A stretch of 64,000 bases of DNA from Arthrobotrys musiformis (GCA_036971715.1 JAVHJL010000006.1:1426001-1490000); one strand, 5' to 3'. Numbered from the stretch's first letter, positions 11,901 to 26,156 are shown. Notes: a model not told the origin generated them from the letters alone. Program-made: numbers and translations.

Positions 11901-14900
11901 AGATATATTTCTCTCTCTCGAGCTTCGGAGAATTCGTAGTCATACGTGCATGAGCGATAAAGGCGAGAATGAGAATCACACACACCCACGCGCAAGTAAA
12001 ACATGTTTGAACCGGGTTGGTTTTGATGTGATCGATGAGGCTTATACCAGTCCTCGGTACATTGACCCTTCGAGGTCTGTATGTCATATCCGTAGATGTA
12101 TCGTAGTACGTATTAGTATGGGGTACATGGATAACAATACATCCTGATACATATACATATAAATTGCGAATGTTATAGATAGATAAAACAAAAATCATGT
12201 GAAGGAATCATCGTCCAGCTAGTTACGGTTTCCAAGAAGCTCTAGCTCTAGCCCTAGCACAAAAACTAGGCGCTGGTAGTTTGCGACGATAGCGAAAGTA
12301 AGGCCGGGGCTTTGAGAGCCAAGGCATCGATGCATCGATGTCATATCCCACGGGATCTCAGGCTTGTGCATCGCGAACACGACGACAAGTTAACAGACTA
12401 GACGGCGTTCACACGAGAAACCGTAGTATCTCGCGCTGGACAGCTCTTTTACTCGCTTCCTCGCTGCTGCTGCTGCCTGGCATCCTTGAACCGGCGGTGA
12501 CTGCACCGTCTGTACGTCCGATCCGATATGTGACTGTCTGTGACGAAGTTACCAGCCTCTGAAGCTTTGGATGCCACCGCATGCCACCTTCCCCTAGCCA
12601 CAATGCAATGCCGTTTTATCTCTGTGGTCCGAACCCGGAATGAGGGGAGTGCATTGCTCTGATTCTGTTTGATATCCTCTTCTCTTTCGTTCTTTCGTTC
12701 TTTCTTTTTCCTTCTGGTTCTATTTTTCACACAACGGTAGTTTCCTTTTGGTGATTATGCTTTCCCGTAACGCATGACAGTCAGTCAGTCAGTCCAGTCA
12801 GGCCCAGCCAGTCAGTCATCCCGAACCTTTCCTTGAGGGATAATGGAGTGCTACCAACATAGCACTAGCATGGCTTGGACATCTTTTTCATGGGAATTCC
12901 GGAATTTTTCGTAAAACCTCATGATCAGGAAGTTATCGCCTCGTCCAGTTTTAGCGTGCAGGGGGGTGAAGGCCTCGGCCAAAAAAAAAAGAAATGATTA
13001 GGGAATAGTAAGCGTGGGGCATGGGTTCCAACCTATTTTCCTTGGTGTGCAACCGATTTCGTATCAAGAGCGCAAGCTTAGCTACTACTACTATTAGGAT
13101 CCTAGGACAGGACACGGTGAAATTGAGGACCAACTTAGTCAATTAATTGCAAGAGATGGAGGAAGCGGTTTTTGAGTAATAACAAGGAGCAGATTTGTAT
13201 TTCAATTTCTTTGAATGTATTATTCGGATCTAGGGATTGGAGCCAAAGTATGATACAAATGAAAGATAATAGTTTTGTGGAACCCGCCCTTGTGAGAAAG
13301 AAAGAATAGCCAAAGATGAGATGAATGCAGCAACGCAAAGAAGAAACAATGATGAAGCCTGGGGACTCAAATAAATGAACAACTGAAACCAGAAAATCAG
13401 CCCAAACAATGACAAAGCAATATAAAGCAAATGCAAAAGAAAAAAGAACAAGAAAAAGAATCCCGTGTATGTGATGTAGTAAGAATGAAACCCAGAAGCC
13501 GAAAGGAAATAAAGAAACGAGAAACATTTGGAAGTAGAGATCATGTTGCTTTGAACGGAATACAATATTAAATGAAATTGAAACCAATTGATCAATTGCG
13601 CCGGCAAAACTCCCAGTGGATTCAGAGTACTAATCCTCTGAACCCATGCATGCAGAGGTGTTTATTAAAGTGTCAAAGGAGACAAAAAAGAAAGAAACCC
13701 AATTGAACTCCAAATAATGCTGGTGGTATAGGTCGCTCGAAAGAAAAAAGAAAGGAAAAGGGGAATTCGAAGAAAATATGCCGATTTCTTTTTTTCTCTT
13801 TGTAGTTGGTTGATGTTTAATGGAAGAGATCGCTTGCTCGCTCGCTGAAAAGTGCTATCAAAAGATTGAAAGAAGAGTTTTTGACATCTTTCATTCCTCA
13901 AAATCGTTAATTCGAATAGGAAGGCAAGAACTGATAGGATCGTTTCATGCGGCCGTTAGGTTTTTGGTTGTGGTTGTGGTTTTGGGCGGAGGGGCTTTTT
14001 GCAGTCGGATCGTTGGAAATATATACAATTCGAAGTCATTGTTGAAAAAAAAAAGGACGCTGTCGTCAAATGTCGTTTTTGCGAGGATGTTCGATGTTTT
14101 TGATATTCGACTGGGTCTTGATCGATCTATTTCCAACTCTCACAGGTAGGGCTAGGTAGGACTCCAACGCGACCTCCTGGTGCAGGCATATGTGACGGGC
14201 AGGCGTATCCAACAAGGACCACCTTTTCTTCTATAACGTGGCCTCCCATATGCTTTGATGCGCAAGCGTCGACACCGTGCTGTATTTCAGGGTATGTTAT
14301 TAGTTGATATTCGATGCGATATTTTTTTTGGATCCTTTTAGCTAGGTTTTTCAATTACACACCTGATAGTAGACGCACTTGCAAACGGAGTATCTCTCAG
14401 TAACACGCTTGCACATTTTTATGTGATTTCTTTCTGGAACCCTCTAAAATATTTCTTGGGGTTTTCTTGAGATGTTTGGAAGGGAATTGAGCTGTTGGTG
14501 TCTATAAAAAAACGCTGGAGCTATCTAGGACTTGCTAGGCTAGGCTCGAGTAACTGGTTTTATATAGATTGTTGAGTTTTTAGTCGTAGATCGATCGAAG
14601 GAGTGGTTCGAAGGGAAGAAGTAGACGAGATCTTTATATAATAAATAAATTATATTCGAAGGGCAAAAGAGAATAGAAAGAAAACCACGGGCTGGCTCCA
14701 AGGCGAAATATTCCGAAACGAATGGATTGATTGAACAATGGCGAACAAAGATGAATCGAAGGAGAAGTTGTCTCTTTGTGAATTAATATAATAGTGCAAA
14801 GTCGTTGTTAATTGCTGTTGGTGATGATGTGCCGGGAAGGATATGAAACGGCGGGAGGTTGAATCATACTTATACAAAGATCGAATCGAATCCTACCATC

Positions 14901-17900
14901 CCAAACTGTCGGGAGCAGTAGTTCCAATTCCAGTAATGGGGTGGTCATTGAGAGACCTCTTAGCTGCTTTCTGCTCTCGCGTGGAGAGCAAGAGATGCTA
15001 AGCCATTGCGAATTAACATCGCCAAACATGGAGAGAGGGTCCGTTGGACATACGCCCCGATCCATCTTTGACATTTCACCTTTCCTTTTTCCCAGGCTCT
15101 TTCTTCCAGGGCTACCGTTCACAGGACGAGAGCAAAAAAAGAAGAAAATAACAAGCCAAACAAAAAAACAAAGGAAAACCAGAGGCCGCCCAGGTCTTAA
15201 GGAAAAAGGAAAGACTGGCAGGGTTGTTTCCGAGATATGATGGGGCACCGGTGTGGAAATCCAGGAACCGTTTTCATAGAGATGTCATACAGCAGGCAAA
15301 GACCAGCGCAAGTACCTCTGCCGCAAGGTACAAATCCATCAGCTTGACCAACTAATGCGGTAAAGTGGAACGCCGACAATATTGAGCAAAATAATCCCCA
15401 TAGGCTAGGCCGGGAGACCATGCCAAACGTGGGAGGGAAGTGGGCGGCCACTGTATCTGACTGGCCGGTGGTTGATAGTGGGAAGGCTAATAGGGACTGA
15501 GGCGGAGTGGGGAGGGAGACTTTTCTTCGGTCGCAACAATGACCGTTAGGCGCATTTTGCTCTGGGTATCACCAACATCCATCCATAACATCAGGGAGGG
15601 TGGAGGGGCTGAAAAAACAAATACCAAAAAAACAGGCAAGGTCTCTTCCTCGACTCTTTTCTGTTAGGCTAAGAATTGCTAAGAACCCTTCTTTGTCATG
15701 TGTGCTGGGGGTAGCTCGGGTGAGCAGGAGAGTCGACTCGACTCGACTCGACTACATACTACTGTCCAGGCATGTCTGTCTATGCACATGTCCTGCTCGA
15801 AAGCCCTACACTAATGCTAATACGGTGTATACTATACTTACATACTCCCTGCAGCTCGTCTTGTCATGACTGGTGGATACATGTGTGTACCTACATACGT
15901 ACATACTCCGTCCGCACAGGTTCAGAGCGCTGTTGCGATAGATCTGGTGAGCCATCGAAGAACTTGTCCTAATATGTCGAAGCGCAGGTCCCGGGGGGGG
16001 TATGTAGGTATTTTCGAATTTGCTGGGTTTTAATTTGGCTGAAGCCTATCAAGGACAGGAGTCCCATCGTTCGGAGCATGCAGGCGAGCGGGAATACCCA
16101 CCTGTTCAGCTCATGTTGGTCTCGATAGTAAGCTACCGACCATTTCCATCATCCCACAATAAGACCAAGCCGGTGAGTGAACCAACCACCGAGCTGACTT
16201 TGCGTGGGGCTGGGACCACCACTCCTTTTTTGTTTTTTCCCTCTTATTCGTTTCCAGAATTTCAGACTGGGCCCGAACAAAAAAAAAACAACCTTTAAGG
16301 ATTCACGCTCTTTCACTCTTCGACTAGCGATTTCTCGCACCAAAGAAACGCTCGATCGAAACTTATCGGGCTAAGAGAGAAAGCAGCTTGCATTCATTTT
16401 GGGAATTGGCTGCAAGACAACGTGATATCGAAATAGCTAAGCTAACCAAAGGTGTTACAAGACTGAACATTGAAAGGACATAGCCACTATCTCGGTTCCT
16501 TCAGCGAAAGGCCCTGTTTCTTGAAATAGCACCTTCCTCGGTTAGCATCCAATTGGAAGCATCCCTGAAGTTGGCAAGCTTCTGGAAATTCCACTCCCTT
16601 GGCGTCCCTACCGAAGCTCAGACTGCCATATCTGGTGTATGCGATCCTGGAGAACCATTTTGGGATAAACGATCCCCAAATTCAAGCGTCAGTCAGCGCC
16701 TCCTCTCGTCTTTTAGTGATTTTCGGTGGAGGTGCAGAGTGGTATATACTGCGCAATTTTTTTGAAATGCAATGCAGATGGGCGAGGGAAACAGCGAGTC
16801 GGAACTACGTCAACGGCTTTTTTTCGGTAGCATCATTGGTAGGCACCGAGGGAGCTGGAAGTCGGGTGAGCAATTGGGGTTAACGTGGTACTCCATATTT
16901 ACACCCAAACTTGTGACCTTACCCCAGATAGTGAAGTTATACGTGATCGCGCGGGGTGTAAATATGTGCCTCACTGCAGTTTTGATGCCGAGACAGTAGG
17001 TAGCTGTGCCTTCCTATCGGCCTCGGGTTGCCGTACCCGACGGGTCGAAAGACATCACAAACGAAACATGAATGTCAGAAACGAAAGATGAAGTAAATGG
17101 CAAGAGTCACGATAGCTTGGTAAAGATCTTGGCTACTGGGAAAGCTTTTTCTTTGCATACGTGGAATACGTCAGGGAGAATCGGGGAGGGTGAGGGCCAG
17201 GGTTACGGTTACAGTACTGCAGACCGCCTTGCAGCATAGCATAGGGCTGCATAATAACTGCAGGCAAAACTCTTCGATGCACCGATGCGTGATGCAGATA
17301 CCGGCCACCTGCCTGTGGCTTTCGATCTCGCCTATTCTATATTCCTAATTCGATCGTGGCGAGCTCTTACCTAGGCTCGAATGCATTCGTGCTTAGAAAG
17401 ACAAGAGATCAAAGCAAAATGTCGAAGAGCACTGACGTCTACAGGTGCATGCGTACGATTACCAAAATCAGGATCGTGTAACCTCTCTACCTCGAAGGCT
17501 TTATGCTTCGCCTAGTTCTTCCGAAAGTTCCCGACTCTTATCCCCAAATTTTGTCGCAATCGGGATGCCGAAAAAAATTACCATTCGCATATCCGAATTT
17601 TAGAGCTCCACGACATGAATTCGGTCGAATTCGAGGCGAATGTGCAGGAAGATAGAGTTGAATTCGCGATTTTGATCTCCGAGGACTTAGTCTTTTCTGT
17701 CCCCAGTCAAATGCGCCATCCAATTAAGAGTTGCTTCTACGCTGTGGTAAAGCCCCCCATTTCTTGCTTCGGGCCGCCAGGAGGACTTCTACCCAGGTTT
17801 GTGAGTGCATGTTGCAAAATTTTGCGAATCTGTGCTACCATCAAAATAGGCACCTACAGGAGATTTAACTCTGAACATCTAACTCTACATAGCCATCGCG

Positions 17901-20900
17901 TATACATAGCTCATATGAATCATTGTGACAGCTAGAGAAAAAGCATGTGCATATTCGATTATGCATCGGGGTCCCCTGTTTTCTACTGTTGCAGTTAAGT
18001 ATCGAGACACTCAGGTACTCGAAGATGTTTCAAAAGTTTCCCCGTGGAATCGAGCCTCCCGCGCGCGGTTTTAAACTTTGTGCTACAACCGCAATCAAAG
18101 GAATTAATTGGGAAATGTTTTCCGCGGGGCGCCGCATCGCCTCTTAGACTCATATGAATATATGGGAATTTTTCTGTTTAGAAAATACTTAATTGCAAAT
18201 AGTGCTGTGACGCCAAATGGCTGCCGACCACTCATTTCAAGGCTGCTTCTAACATTGGATGCGGCTCCATAGCCTCATTGCCGCAGCAGATACGAGTGTG
18301 GGCTCGGACAATCACTTTCGCCGCGTTTGTCGAAATGAGGAGGGTGATCATCCCGTCCAACGGCGTACCAATATTTCACGCGGCCCGAAAACCTGGGAAT
18401 GGAACCCTGTTTTGCAATTCGATCAGCACTGAAAGTACTTGCGTCCACCTAGGCTATTTTTTCGCTCATGTTCACAAGGTGAAGTGTCCTCTACATGCAT
18501 ATCTAATTGTGTCCATAAAGTCATGTACATACATTAGCTAATTTAACCTGTCCATGCCCATGAACTGTCTCGTGTACGCCGAACACGTAATACAAAGAAG
18601 TCACTGCCTATTCCCAGAAACCATTGAAATTCCAGGTTAACTAGCCGGGCTTGCAGAACGTAAGTACGTATGACAGCTTTGGCAAACTAGAACTTCCGCC
18701 AAGCTACGAGCCAAACGCTTAAAATATCAAAATAATTGCGAGAAGAGACCTCATATCCTGAATGCTTATGTCAGGTCAATATAATTGAGCTAGCTTCAGC
18801 CGTTTTTCAAGCTTGCCTGGGTGGCCTGAGAGAGCAATTCAATATCAATTCTGTGTTTCATAGAATGGATTTTCTGACACCTGGCCCTGGCCTGACCCTT
18901 CTGTGCATTTACTGCCTAGGGCTAACTACCCTTGTCGCTGTTGGAATTTCAACCGAGGGGCTGGCTTATCGAAACGTTGAGTTTTGGTAGCTAAGCTAAG
19001 CTGAGGCAAAAACCGATTTGCGATAACTCGCAAACATGATAACCCTAGGATAGGCTTCACAGACTGCACGTCGGCGATAATGTTTATTTCCAACTTACCC
19101 TGTTATCGACAAGACTGTCAACTTAATTATGGGGAATGTGCCTCGCGATTGCGATTGCCCCACACTGAATTCCGAAGTTCGACACTATCGACGGCCGCAG
19201 TGTGCAGGTATCGCTTTTAACCAAACTTCACACTGTTTTTAACACGTTTGGAAATAACTTAAAAAAGATCACCGGCATTTCGAGTTGCTTCAAAGGGAGC
19301 CTTCTTTTCGTTTGAACCTAATAATTGCGACGGCGGCTTCATTCGCGCATACGGAATTGCCGAAAGGGCTTTTGGTTAGTCATTACTTCTATGTCTGCAG
19401 CTGAAAAGATACATGTATGTGCACTCTAAAGTCGCAGTCGTCGTTGAACCTCGCATTGGCGGACGGGTAATGGCCTCAGAAGGGAATGGCTCCGTCGGAG
19501 GACCATCCTTGTGATCGAGTGCGTGCGCCCACAAGCGTGTTTCCATACTTATCAGAGAACCTGTTTTTCCCCCTTCTAAGGAGGATATCGAGTCCCTTCA
19601 CTGCAAAAGGAGGGCTTCTGTTTCTATTCTTTCTTTGGGGCCTTTGAAACGACGCGAGGCTGAGCTGCATGTTTGCAGGGATCATTGGATGCCTTATGGA
19701 TATGTCGCGGCATCTCTGATTGGCTCGCTGTGTAGGGCTGAAGACTTGGAAGCTCGCTCCCAAAGTTGCAACACCACACAGTTCTGGCTAGTACAGTTTA
19801 GGTGCAGTCTTCTTGCTACCATCATAGTGACGATTTGCGGGGACTCGACTAGTACTATATGCAAAATACAAATGTTGGGGGAAAACTTTTCGAACGGGAT
19901 GGTTGAAGCGCTTCTCAACCCTCCCGGAAAAGCAGAATATCGCCAAGAGTTGCTAAATTTCGTCGAGGCGCCTTCAATTCTGCAGGTGCGCGGTATCTTG
20001 TGATGCCACAGGGCCTCACCCGCAGGATCAAATTATCAACATAGTCCAATGGTTGCATGCAATGTCCATGCAATTGACCCTATGCATAATGGTTCGAGCG
20101 AAGAGTTACTGCAGCCGTGAGTCTACAGGATATCCGGTATATGCAAGTTTCCTAATCGAGGAAAGTAAAATCTTGAAGTAGGTCTTCCCTCCAGCAAATA
20201 GGCTCTTCACCGGTCCCTGTTTTCCGGGTCTGTCTCCACTACCAAGGCTCCCTTCAGCTAACAGTTGACCACCTTTCTGACGGGCGTCTCTGTAGAAATC
20301 ACCTGAAAGGCACCTGAAGTGGATCGTGAGAGGTCCGCTTCAATGCAGATGCAGATGCACCTAACCGATTAACTCAACATCTTCCGACATGGCGATGGAG
20401 GGCACGAACCCATTAACCACTCTCTTGGGAAACCAGTTCTAAGCTTTTTTATGAAATAGTGACTAGGTTGTCATTTCCAATATAGGTGCGTCCAATAACA
20501 GCTGTAGACTCATATACCCCAAATATGCTGCATGTACAGCCGCAGCGACCTTACTCCTCGCAAACATGATGCAGTCATGGTTTGACCTTATGGTACAGTT
20601 CTGTTCGTCGGGCTCCGGTGCGGAAAGATGTCAATATAACGATGATAATATTAATTAGAACGTGAAATAGAGCACCTAACTAACCCCCAACAATATTGGC
20701 AGCTGTCTCAAACCACGGGATAAGTTTCCATTCTCGATCCTTACCGCATCTTCTACGACTGCGCCAGCCCAGGAATAGGAAATTCAGGTACTCCCGCTCC
20801 CTCAAGCCTTCGAGCTAGCTCTTGGTTGACAGGTGCAGGCCTTGGAGCTATACTTATTGATACTACCTATGTATCTCTCTTTCTTCCCGATACCCCTGCA

Positions 20901-22543
20901 GGCTCCGGGGCGGGACATTTTGGTCAGAAGTACCTCCCCGAGGTGGTACATCTTGTCTGGATATCTGTTATTTCTCAAGAAAAGCGGCCTAGAAGCTACG
21001 TTGTTCACGATGCATCGATAGCCAAGACGCGGCAGCGTGGGTCTTCCTTGATTTGCCCTGAATGGAGAACTTTTTTCTTTTCCTCCAGCCTCGATGTGGG
21101 TCCTGCCGTCCCGACTCAAATCTTTTTTATCCGTTATAATCCACTTATCAACATCAAGCGCAAATCATATACCCCTTCCGGGTAGTATGGGTACAGTTAC
21201 CAGTTAGCAGGAGTGTATGCACATGGTAAAGCTGGCATTCCTTACCCTTTTGCCCAGAATCTGCATGGCCATTCTTTCACTTCTTACTTTCTAGATGAGC
21301 CTACAAGGCTCGCCACCTGAATCCTTTTTTTATCTTGACGTTCTCACGAACGGCGATACTACCCCCCTTCTCCACTACGATTCCCCGCAAGTTCGAGAAT
21401 TTGTCATCGGAATATCGAGAGCTGGATTCTCAATTGCCTCTACCGTGGCCATTTTGCCAACCACTCCCAGCTGGACATTCTAGCCAGCTAGCCCCGGCTT
21501 GCCGCTGTTAACATGCCGATGAAAAAAAATATCCTATATGCCTCATTATCGTACCTAACTATTGATAACGGTCGTACTAAATAAAATTACGGCTCGCCAC
21601 CCCACTATCCCTCGCCCCCCCGTTCGCCAACCTTAACCTTGCATGATATTGACAGAATCCGCTTGGTCAGGGGAGATAACTTATCCTACCCTCCCCTGAT
21701 ACCTGCAGTAGCAGAATGTGGGCTATCCGCCTCGCTATTCGTCGAAAGATCCGTACCCTATGTCGACTGCAGATGGTGGCGTTTTTTGCCTATAATACTG
21801 AAGTCTATTACTTGGAATTGGTCATGCTTTTTTTTTTTAACCTGCGGGTTAAGTTTGCGGCCAATGGTTAGCTGTAGTTCCTTATTTTCCGTAAGAGTTG
21901 GTTATGTTGCAGGGTATTGCTTGTGTAATTCAACGATATATTTGCATTTTTGAGCCGGGAATTGCTTGCTTTCTTCGATGTTAACACGATAGAGGTATTT
22001 TCCAGTGAGACGATTCATGGTATACGTAATTCATAGGCCGGGACGGCAAGATGATAGGAATACGTTCGTTGTGAGTTGTGGACGAAATGCCACAACCGCT
22101 CGTTTCGTTCTCGTTGGTCGCTAACCAACGTCAACGGTTGAAATGGAAAATTCCGGCAATATATTCCTTGGTTATACAAGAGAAATGTTAAACTATTGGT
22201 TTCTATGATACAGATCAATATGCAAGGGCTAAGAAGGGAAAAATATGAGAATGAGGTGAGTGGCAATAATCAAATCATGAGAATTAAGATTTCGTAGTTC
22301 TCGTTATCTTGAGGAAAGTGGAACCGGATCCTTCAAGACCCGCGCTAACTCGTAGGTCGCTGAGATGTAGTGGTAAAACGGCATTGCTGTGCGGTTCTTG
22401 TAACCAACTTCCCGCCCTCCTCGCAATATCACAATAGACGGAATACACGTTCCATTTTACATCTCTATCCTACTTGAAATGAACCTTTCACAAAAAAGTT
22501 AATGATTGTTCATACGCCCCCAAGCTTTTCCTATATGCCAAAA
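8920..22543. other. 13.6-kb gene desert between converging 3' ends
   Basis: No gene can be supported. Open frames are short, overlap on both strands and show no domain, signal-peptide or splice-compatible chain. It contains simple repeats: TGTA units near 9773, CAGT units at about 12778-12815, GACTC units near 15733-15755. A B-box search by eye gave no T-arm that folds. Both flanking genes end toward it, so it is not their promoter space. It could hold long non-coding RNA, decayed transposon remnants or an undetected orphan gene; none of these is demonstrated. Confidence 0.55.
12778..12815 (+). repeat. Short CAGT-type tandem repeat
   Basis: Imperfect repetition of CAGT/CAGTC units interrupted by a GGCCCAGC segment. 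Simple sequence with no evident role. Confidence 0.6.
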
Positions 22544-25385
22544 CTAGTACTCCCAATCGTCGTCGACGCCGCCTTTCTTCGCAGAACCGGAAACACTTTC
22601 CTGCGCTCTATACATCTCCGCTACTTGTCTTGCCGTCGTAGCGGAATCCGGCTTTTTATCATCTCTATCCCTTATATATCTCGGAAATCTCAAACTGACT
22701 CCCTTGCCATTAGCATCCACATTATCAGCCGCAGCTTTATACCTCGGACTGAGTGTAAGATCGGCGCAAAGAACCTCCCAGACGACTTTGGGCTCGAACC
22801 ATACGTCCGGTTGCTCCTTCGGCACGGTGGAGTGCGAGTAGTACGGCTTAGGTTTTGCGATGATGTGTGGTTCGAGTTGTTTGTGAAGGTTTGCGAGGAG
22901 TTCCTCGGAGAACCCTGTTCCGATGTTGCAGATTGTTTCGTACTGCTCGGTGGAAGGGTTGTAACATGCTAAAAGGAAGGCGCCGTAGACGGAAGTACGT
23001 TTGCCCTTGCCGTGGTAGGCGCCGAGGACCACCAGATCCAGAGAGTCGCCTGTGCCGGCGAGGTAATCTTTCTTGATCTATAAAAAAATTTATGGTTAGA
23101 TTTTTTTTGGAGAGAGTATTTGGTGGAACTCGAGACTAACCTTCAGCCAGTTGTGACTTCGTTTACTTGGTGTATAATAGCTTTCTTCACCATCAAGCAT
23201 CTTGACCATGAGACCTTCGCACTGACTTTTGACACTCTCCTCTAGAAGCGATTGGATCTCGTCAATTTGATCGGTATTTGAGAATCTTGCATATGCGAAT
23301 TCGCCTTCAACCTCCTTGAATGCTCTCCTCATAGCCTCGCGCCGTTCTGTTAAGGATTTATGCACAAGGGCCTCGCCATTCAAGAAGAGCAAGTCAAATG
23401 CGTAGACGCAGACCTTCACTTTTACGTCCTCAACCGCCACGTCCTTCCTCTTTCGAGTCATGAGGGTCTGGAAGGGGAGAAGCTTCGCAGTCTCCTTATC
23501 CACAGCAGTCGTTTCGCAATCGAGGATGAAGCTTGTCGTTCCCTCAGCGACCCATTGATCTAGGACAGCCAGAATATCTGGGTACTTTGTACTCAAGTCT
23601 TCAGAGTTCCTCGAGAAGATAGCTGCCAAACCTTTCTTCGGGTCAGCAGATGTCGATGCGTATTTCTCCGTTGATGTCTTGCTGACGTAATGGATTTGTG
23701 CTCTCTCGCCATCGTACTTGAATTCGCAGGTGAATTTCTTGTCCTCAAAGCGATCGAAAACTTCTGTAATGGCCTTTGTTGGTTTGGCAAGCATAGGTTT
23801 CAGAGGTATTCCTGGTTGCATAGCACAGTGATCCCTTAGGTTCATAATACCATGTTCAACCATTGCGGGGATCACAACTTCATAGCTTGGCAGGCCACTG
23901 AAAACTTCCTTGAGGATGTTTTCTGCGGCGACAAGGTCCGATGCCTTGACAACTTTCCCTTCCTTTTCCTTCTCTCGTGTAATGACAGCTTGAGCCGTAG
24001 CCTGGAGGACAGTTGCGTCCGCAAGTCCTAACCGTAGTTTCCCCTCTAAACCCCTGACTAGAAACTTCGCTTCCTCGCCTTGGCATGCTGCTAGTAACTT
24101 CTTGATTTCTGCGACTTTCAGTCCCATGGCTCCGTCTCCCTTAGTCGTCGCCACTTTGTACAAGCCTTGAAATATCTTCTCAACAGTTAATGGCAAGGGT
24201 TTGAATAGTGTTGGCTGGGCGTTCCGGCTCTGGTACGCGAGTAGGCCCAAATCACCAACTTCGGACTGCATGGCCTTGAGCTTGTCCATACTCCGCCCCG
24301 TAGACTCCGATATTGCTTTCATTATCAGAGATTCACCAATACCTAGCTCGACACCCATGTAATCTGCAGCAAGTCTGTTCAACATCAGGTTGACCACTGT
24401 AACGAGTTCCTTCGGGCTTAACCGGAGAACCTGTTGCAGGAAGAGACTTGTGTGTGCGGCGATCTCTAGACGGCCTCTGGTCTGGTCGACCAATTCAAAC
24501 GTCTTACAAAGGGCGGCGTAAGGAACTGGGGCTCCTTCTTTCCAGTCTGGATACGGGTGTTTCTTGGCACCGACAAGCTTCTTGATTTGCTCTGCTTTCT
24601 TGATAACAGAAGCTTGGTCTTCGTCCTCCGAGTCCGCCCGCAGGGGTTTTTCGGCGCCCGAGGCAGAAGCTTCAGCATCTTCTTTTTGTTCAAGGGTGAG
24701 CTTATCGACCGCAGCTGAAGGAGAAGGAGATTTTGATTTCCGTTTTGCCTTCGGGCTTGCAGAAGTTTTCTTCTTGCTTTCTGTTTCACCGCTTGATTTG
24801 GGTTTCCTCCCTCTTTTGCTCTTCTTAGCTGTCGGTTCTTCGGCAGCTTCGGGTTCGGGTTCGGGTTCGGGCTCCGGCGAGGACTCAACAGTTCTGGATG
24901 GTCTGCCCCTCTTTCGTTTCACAACAGGCTCGTCATCGTCGGCATTTCCATCATCCGCGACTGACTTGGCAGCTTCTGTCTCCGGTTCAGGCGATTTCCT
25001 CTTTCTTGAGGGTTTCACAACCTCGCTTTTAATCTCCTTCTCCGGGACGGTATCGTCCGTCATCTCAACGTCATCGTTTCGTTTCTCTTCGGCAGTAGTA
25101 ACGGCTGGCGAGGATTCCGGGGCCTCATCTTCGCTCTTCTTCTTCGCTTTAGTCGCAAACGATAGCTTGGCCTGCTCTTTCACGGGCGGTTTCGTTCCAG
25201 GTGGGAGCTTGAAGAAGGACCTATTTCATATTTGTCGGTCAAGAACAGTAAGCCGATGCTCTCTATATTGTAGAAAATCCAATAACCCGAGCTCTTGTTA
25301 TGGCGAAGGAGTCATTCAAGCGTTCCCACCCTAGTGTTCTCTGCCCAGAGGTCACGTACCCCAATGTAGCCTGTTTCGGCGGCAT
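22544..25385 (-). CDS. CDC9: DNA ligase I (ATP-dependent, CDC9/LIG1 type)
   Basis: Seals Okazaki fragments and repair nicks in the nucleus. Exons in transcript order are 25385-25360, 25220-23141 and 23077-22544, giving 879 aa; introns are 139 and 63 nt. The 26-nt first exon encodes MPPKQATLG, and splicing creates the PCNA-binding PIP box QATLGSFF. Next is a long charged, disordered tail with two AT-hook-like motifs, KRKRGRPSRT (110-119) and KSKRGRKPK (about 142-150). The ligase DNA-binding domain follows from about 225. Catalytic motifs: motif I KYDGER with the AMP-accepting Lys at 510; motif III FILDCE (573-578); VYAFDLL (about 614); motif IV EGLMVK (677-682); motif V WLKIKKDY around residue 700, built across the last intron. 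The start was chosen because it yields the PIP box. An 86-codon in-frame extension without ATG lies upstream (see findings). Confidence 0.93.
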
Positions 25386-26156
25386 CCTGAAGAGCTGAAT
25401 GCAGTTGTCCGGTCGAAAATACCGATGGTAAGATTGTACAGGTGGATGTGTATGGAGGAGAGCGCGCTGAGGAGAAAGTGGTGGTGGTACTGGTGCTGGT
25501 GTCGTGGTTGATGCAGGTGTGGCACGGCGAAAGGCGCATGCACCAGGACGTGCAGGGGGGTACAGCCAACGGCAGCTGCTGAGTGGGAGTCGAGGGTAGG
25601 CTCTTAACGACGACAGCTTGAAGGTCTTTTCCCTAATGAACTGCTATACAAAGATATAGCAATTACGGGTATCTAGAAAAGAAAAGGAAAAAAAAGAATA
25701 AAAGAAAATAAATAAATTGGAGATTTTTGAAGCTGTGGTTTTGCCCAAGTCGAGGTAAATTTATATTGGATCGAGTCATATGGCTGAGGTTGTCATATTG
25801 TAACTGTGACGCGTGCTGAACATTTCTGCAGTTTTGGCCGACGCCAGAAAACTGGGATTGGCCAATCAGCTGTCCGGATTCGGTCCCTCCACGCTATTTT
25901 CCTAATACAGAACTGCAACATTCAACACACGCTGTGTCTGATGTTGTGGGTCGTCCCGGTCTTGCTGGCCTGTCATAACTCCCTCAATATCTGGAAGCAA
26001 GTAGGCTCTGGTTAGAGCAAGTATCGACTCTGATAGACTGTGCCAAGGACTCGGGGGTATGTATGAATGCAACGTGGAACATAATGTATGTCGTTTTTTA
26101 TATCGTGGAAGACCACGACGGCAGCTGTATCTTATATGGTCACAATTATATAAGCC
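25386..26156. other. Divergent promoter region, ligase / F1 gene
   Basis: About 770 bp between the divergently transcribed DNA ligase and F1 genes. On the minus strand 25643-25386 is an open, in-frame, Arg/Ser/Pro-rich extension of the ligase reading frame lacking ATG. The rest is mixed sequence with an A-rich stretch around 25680-25720. Confidence 0.6.
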
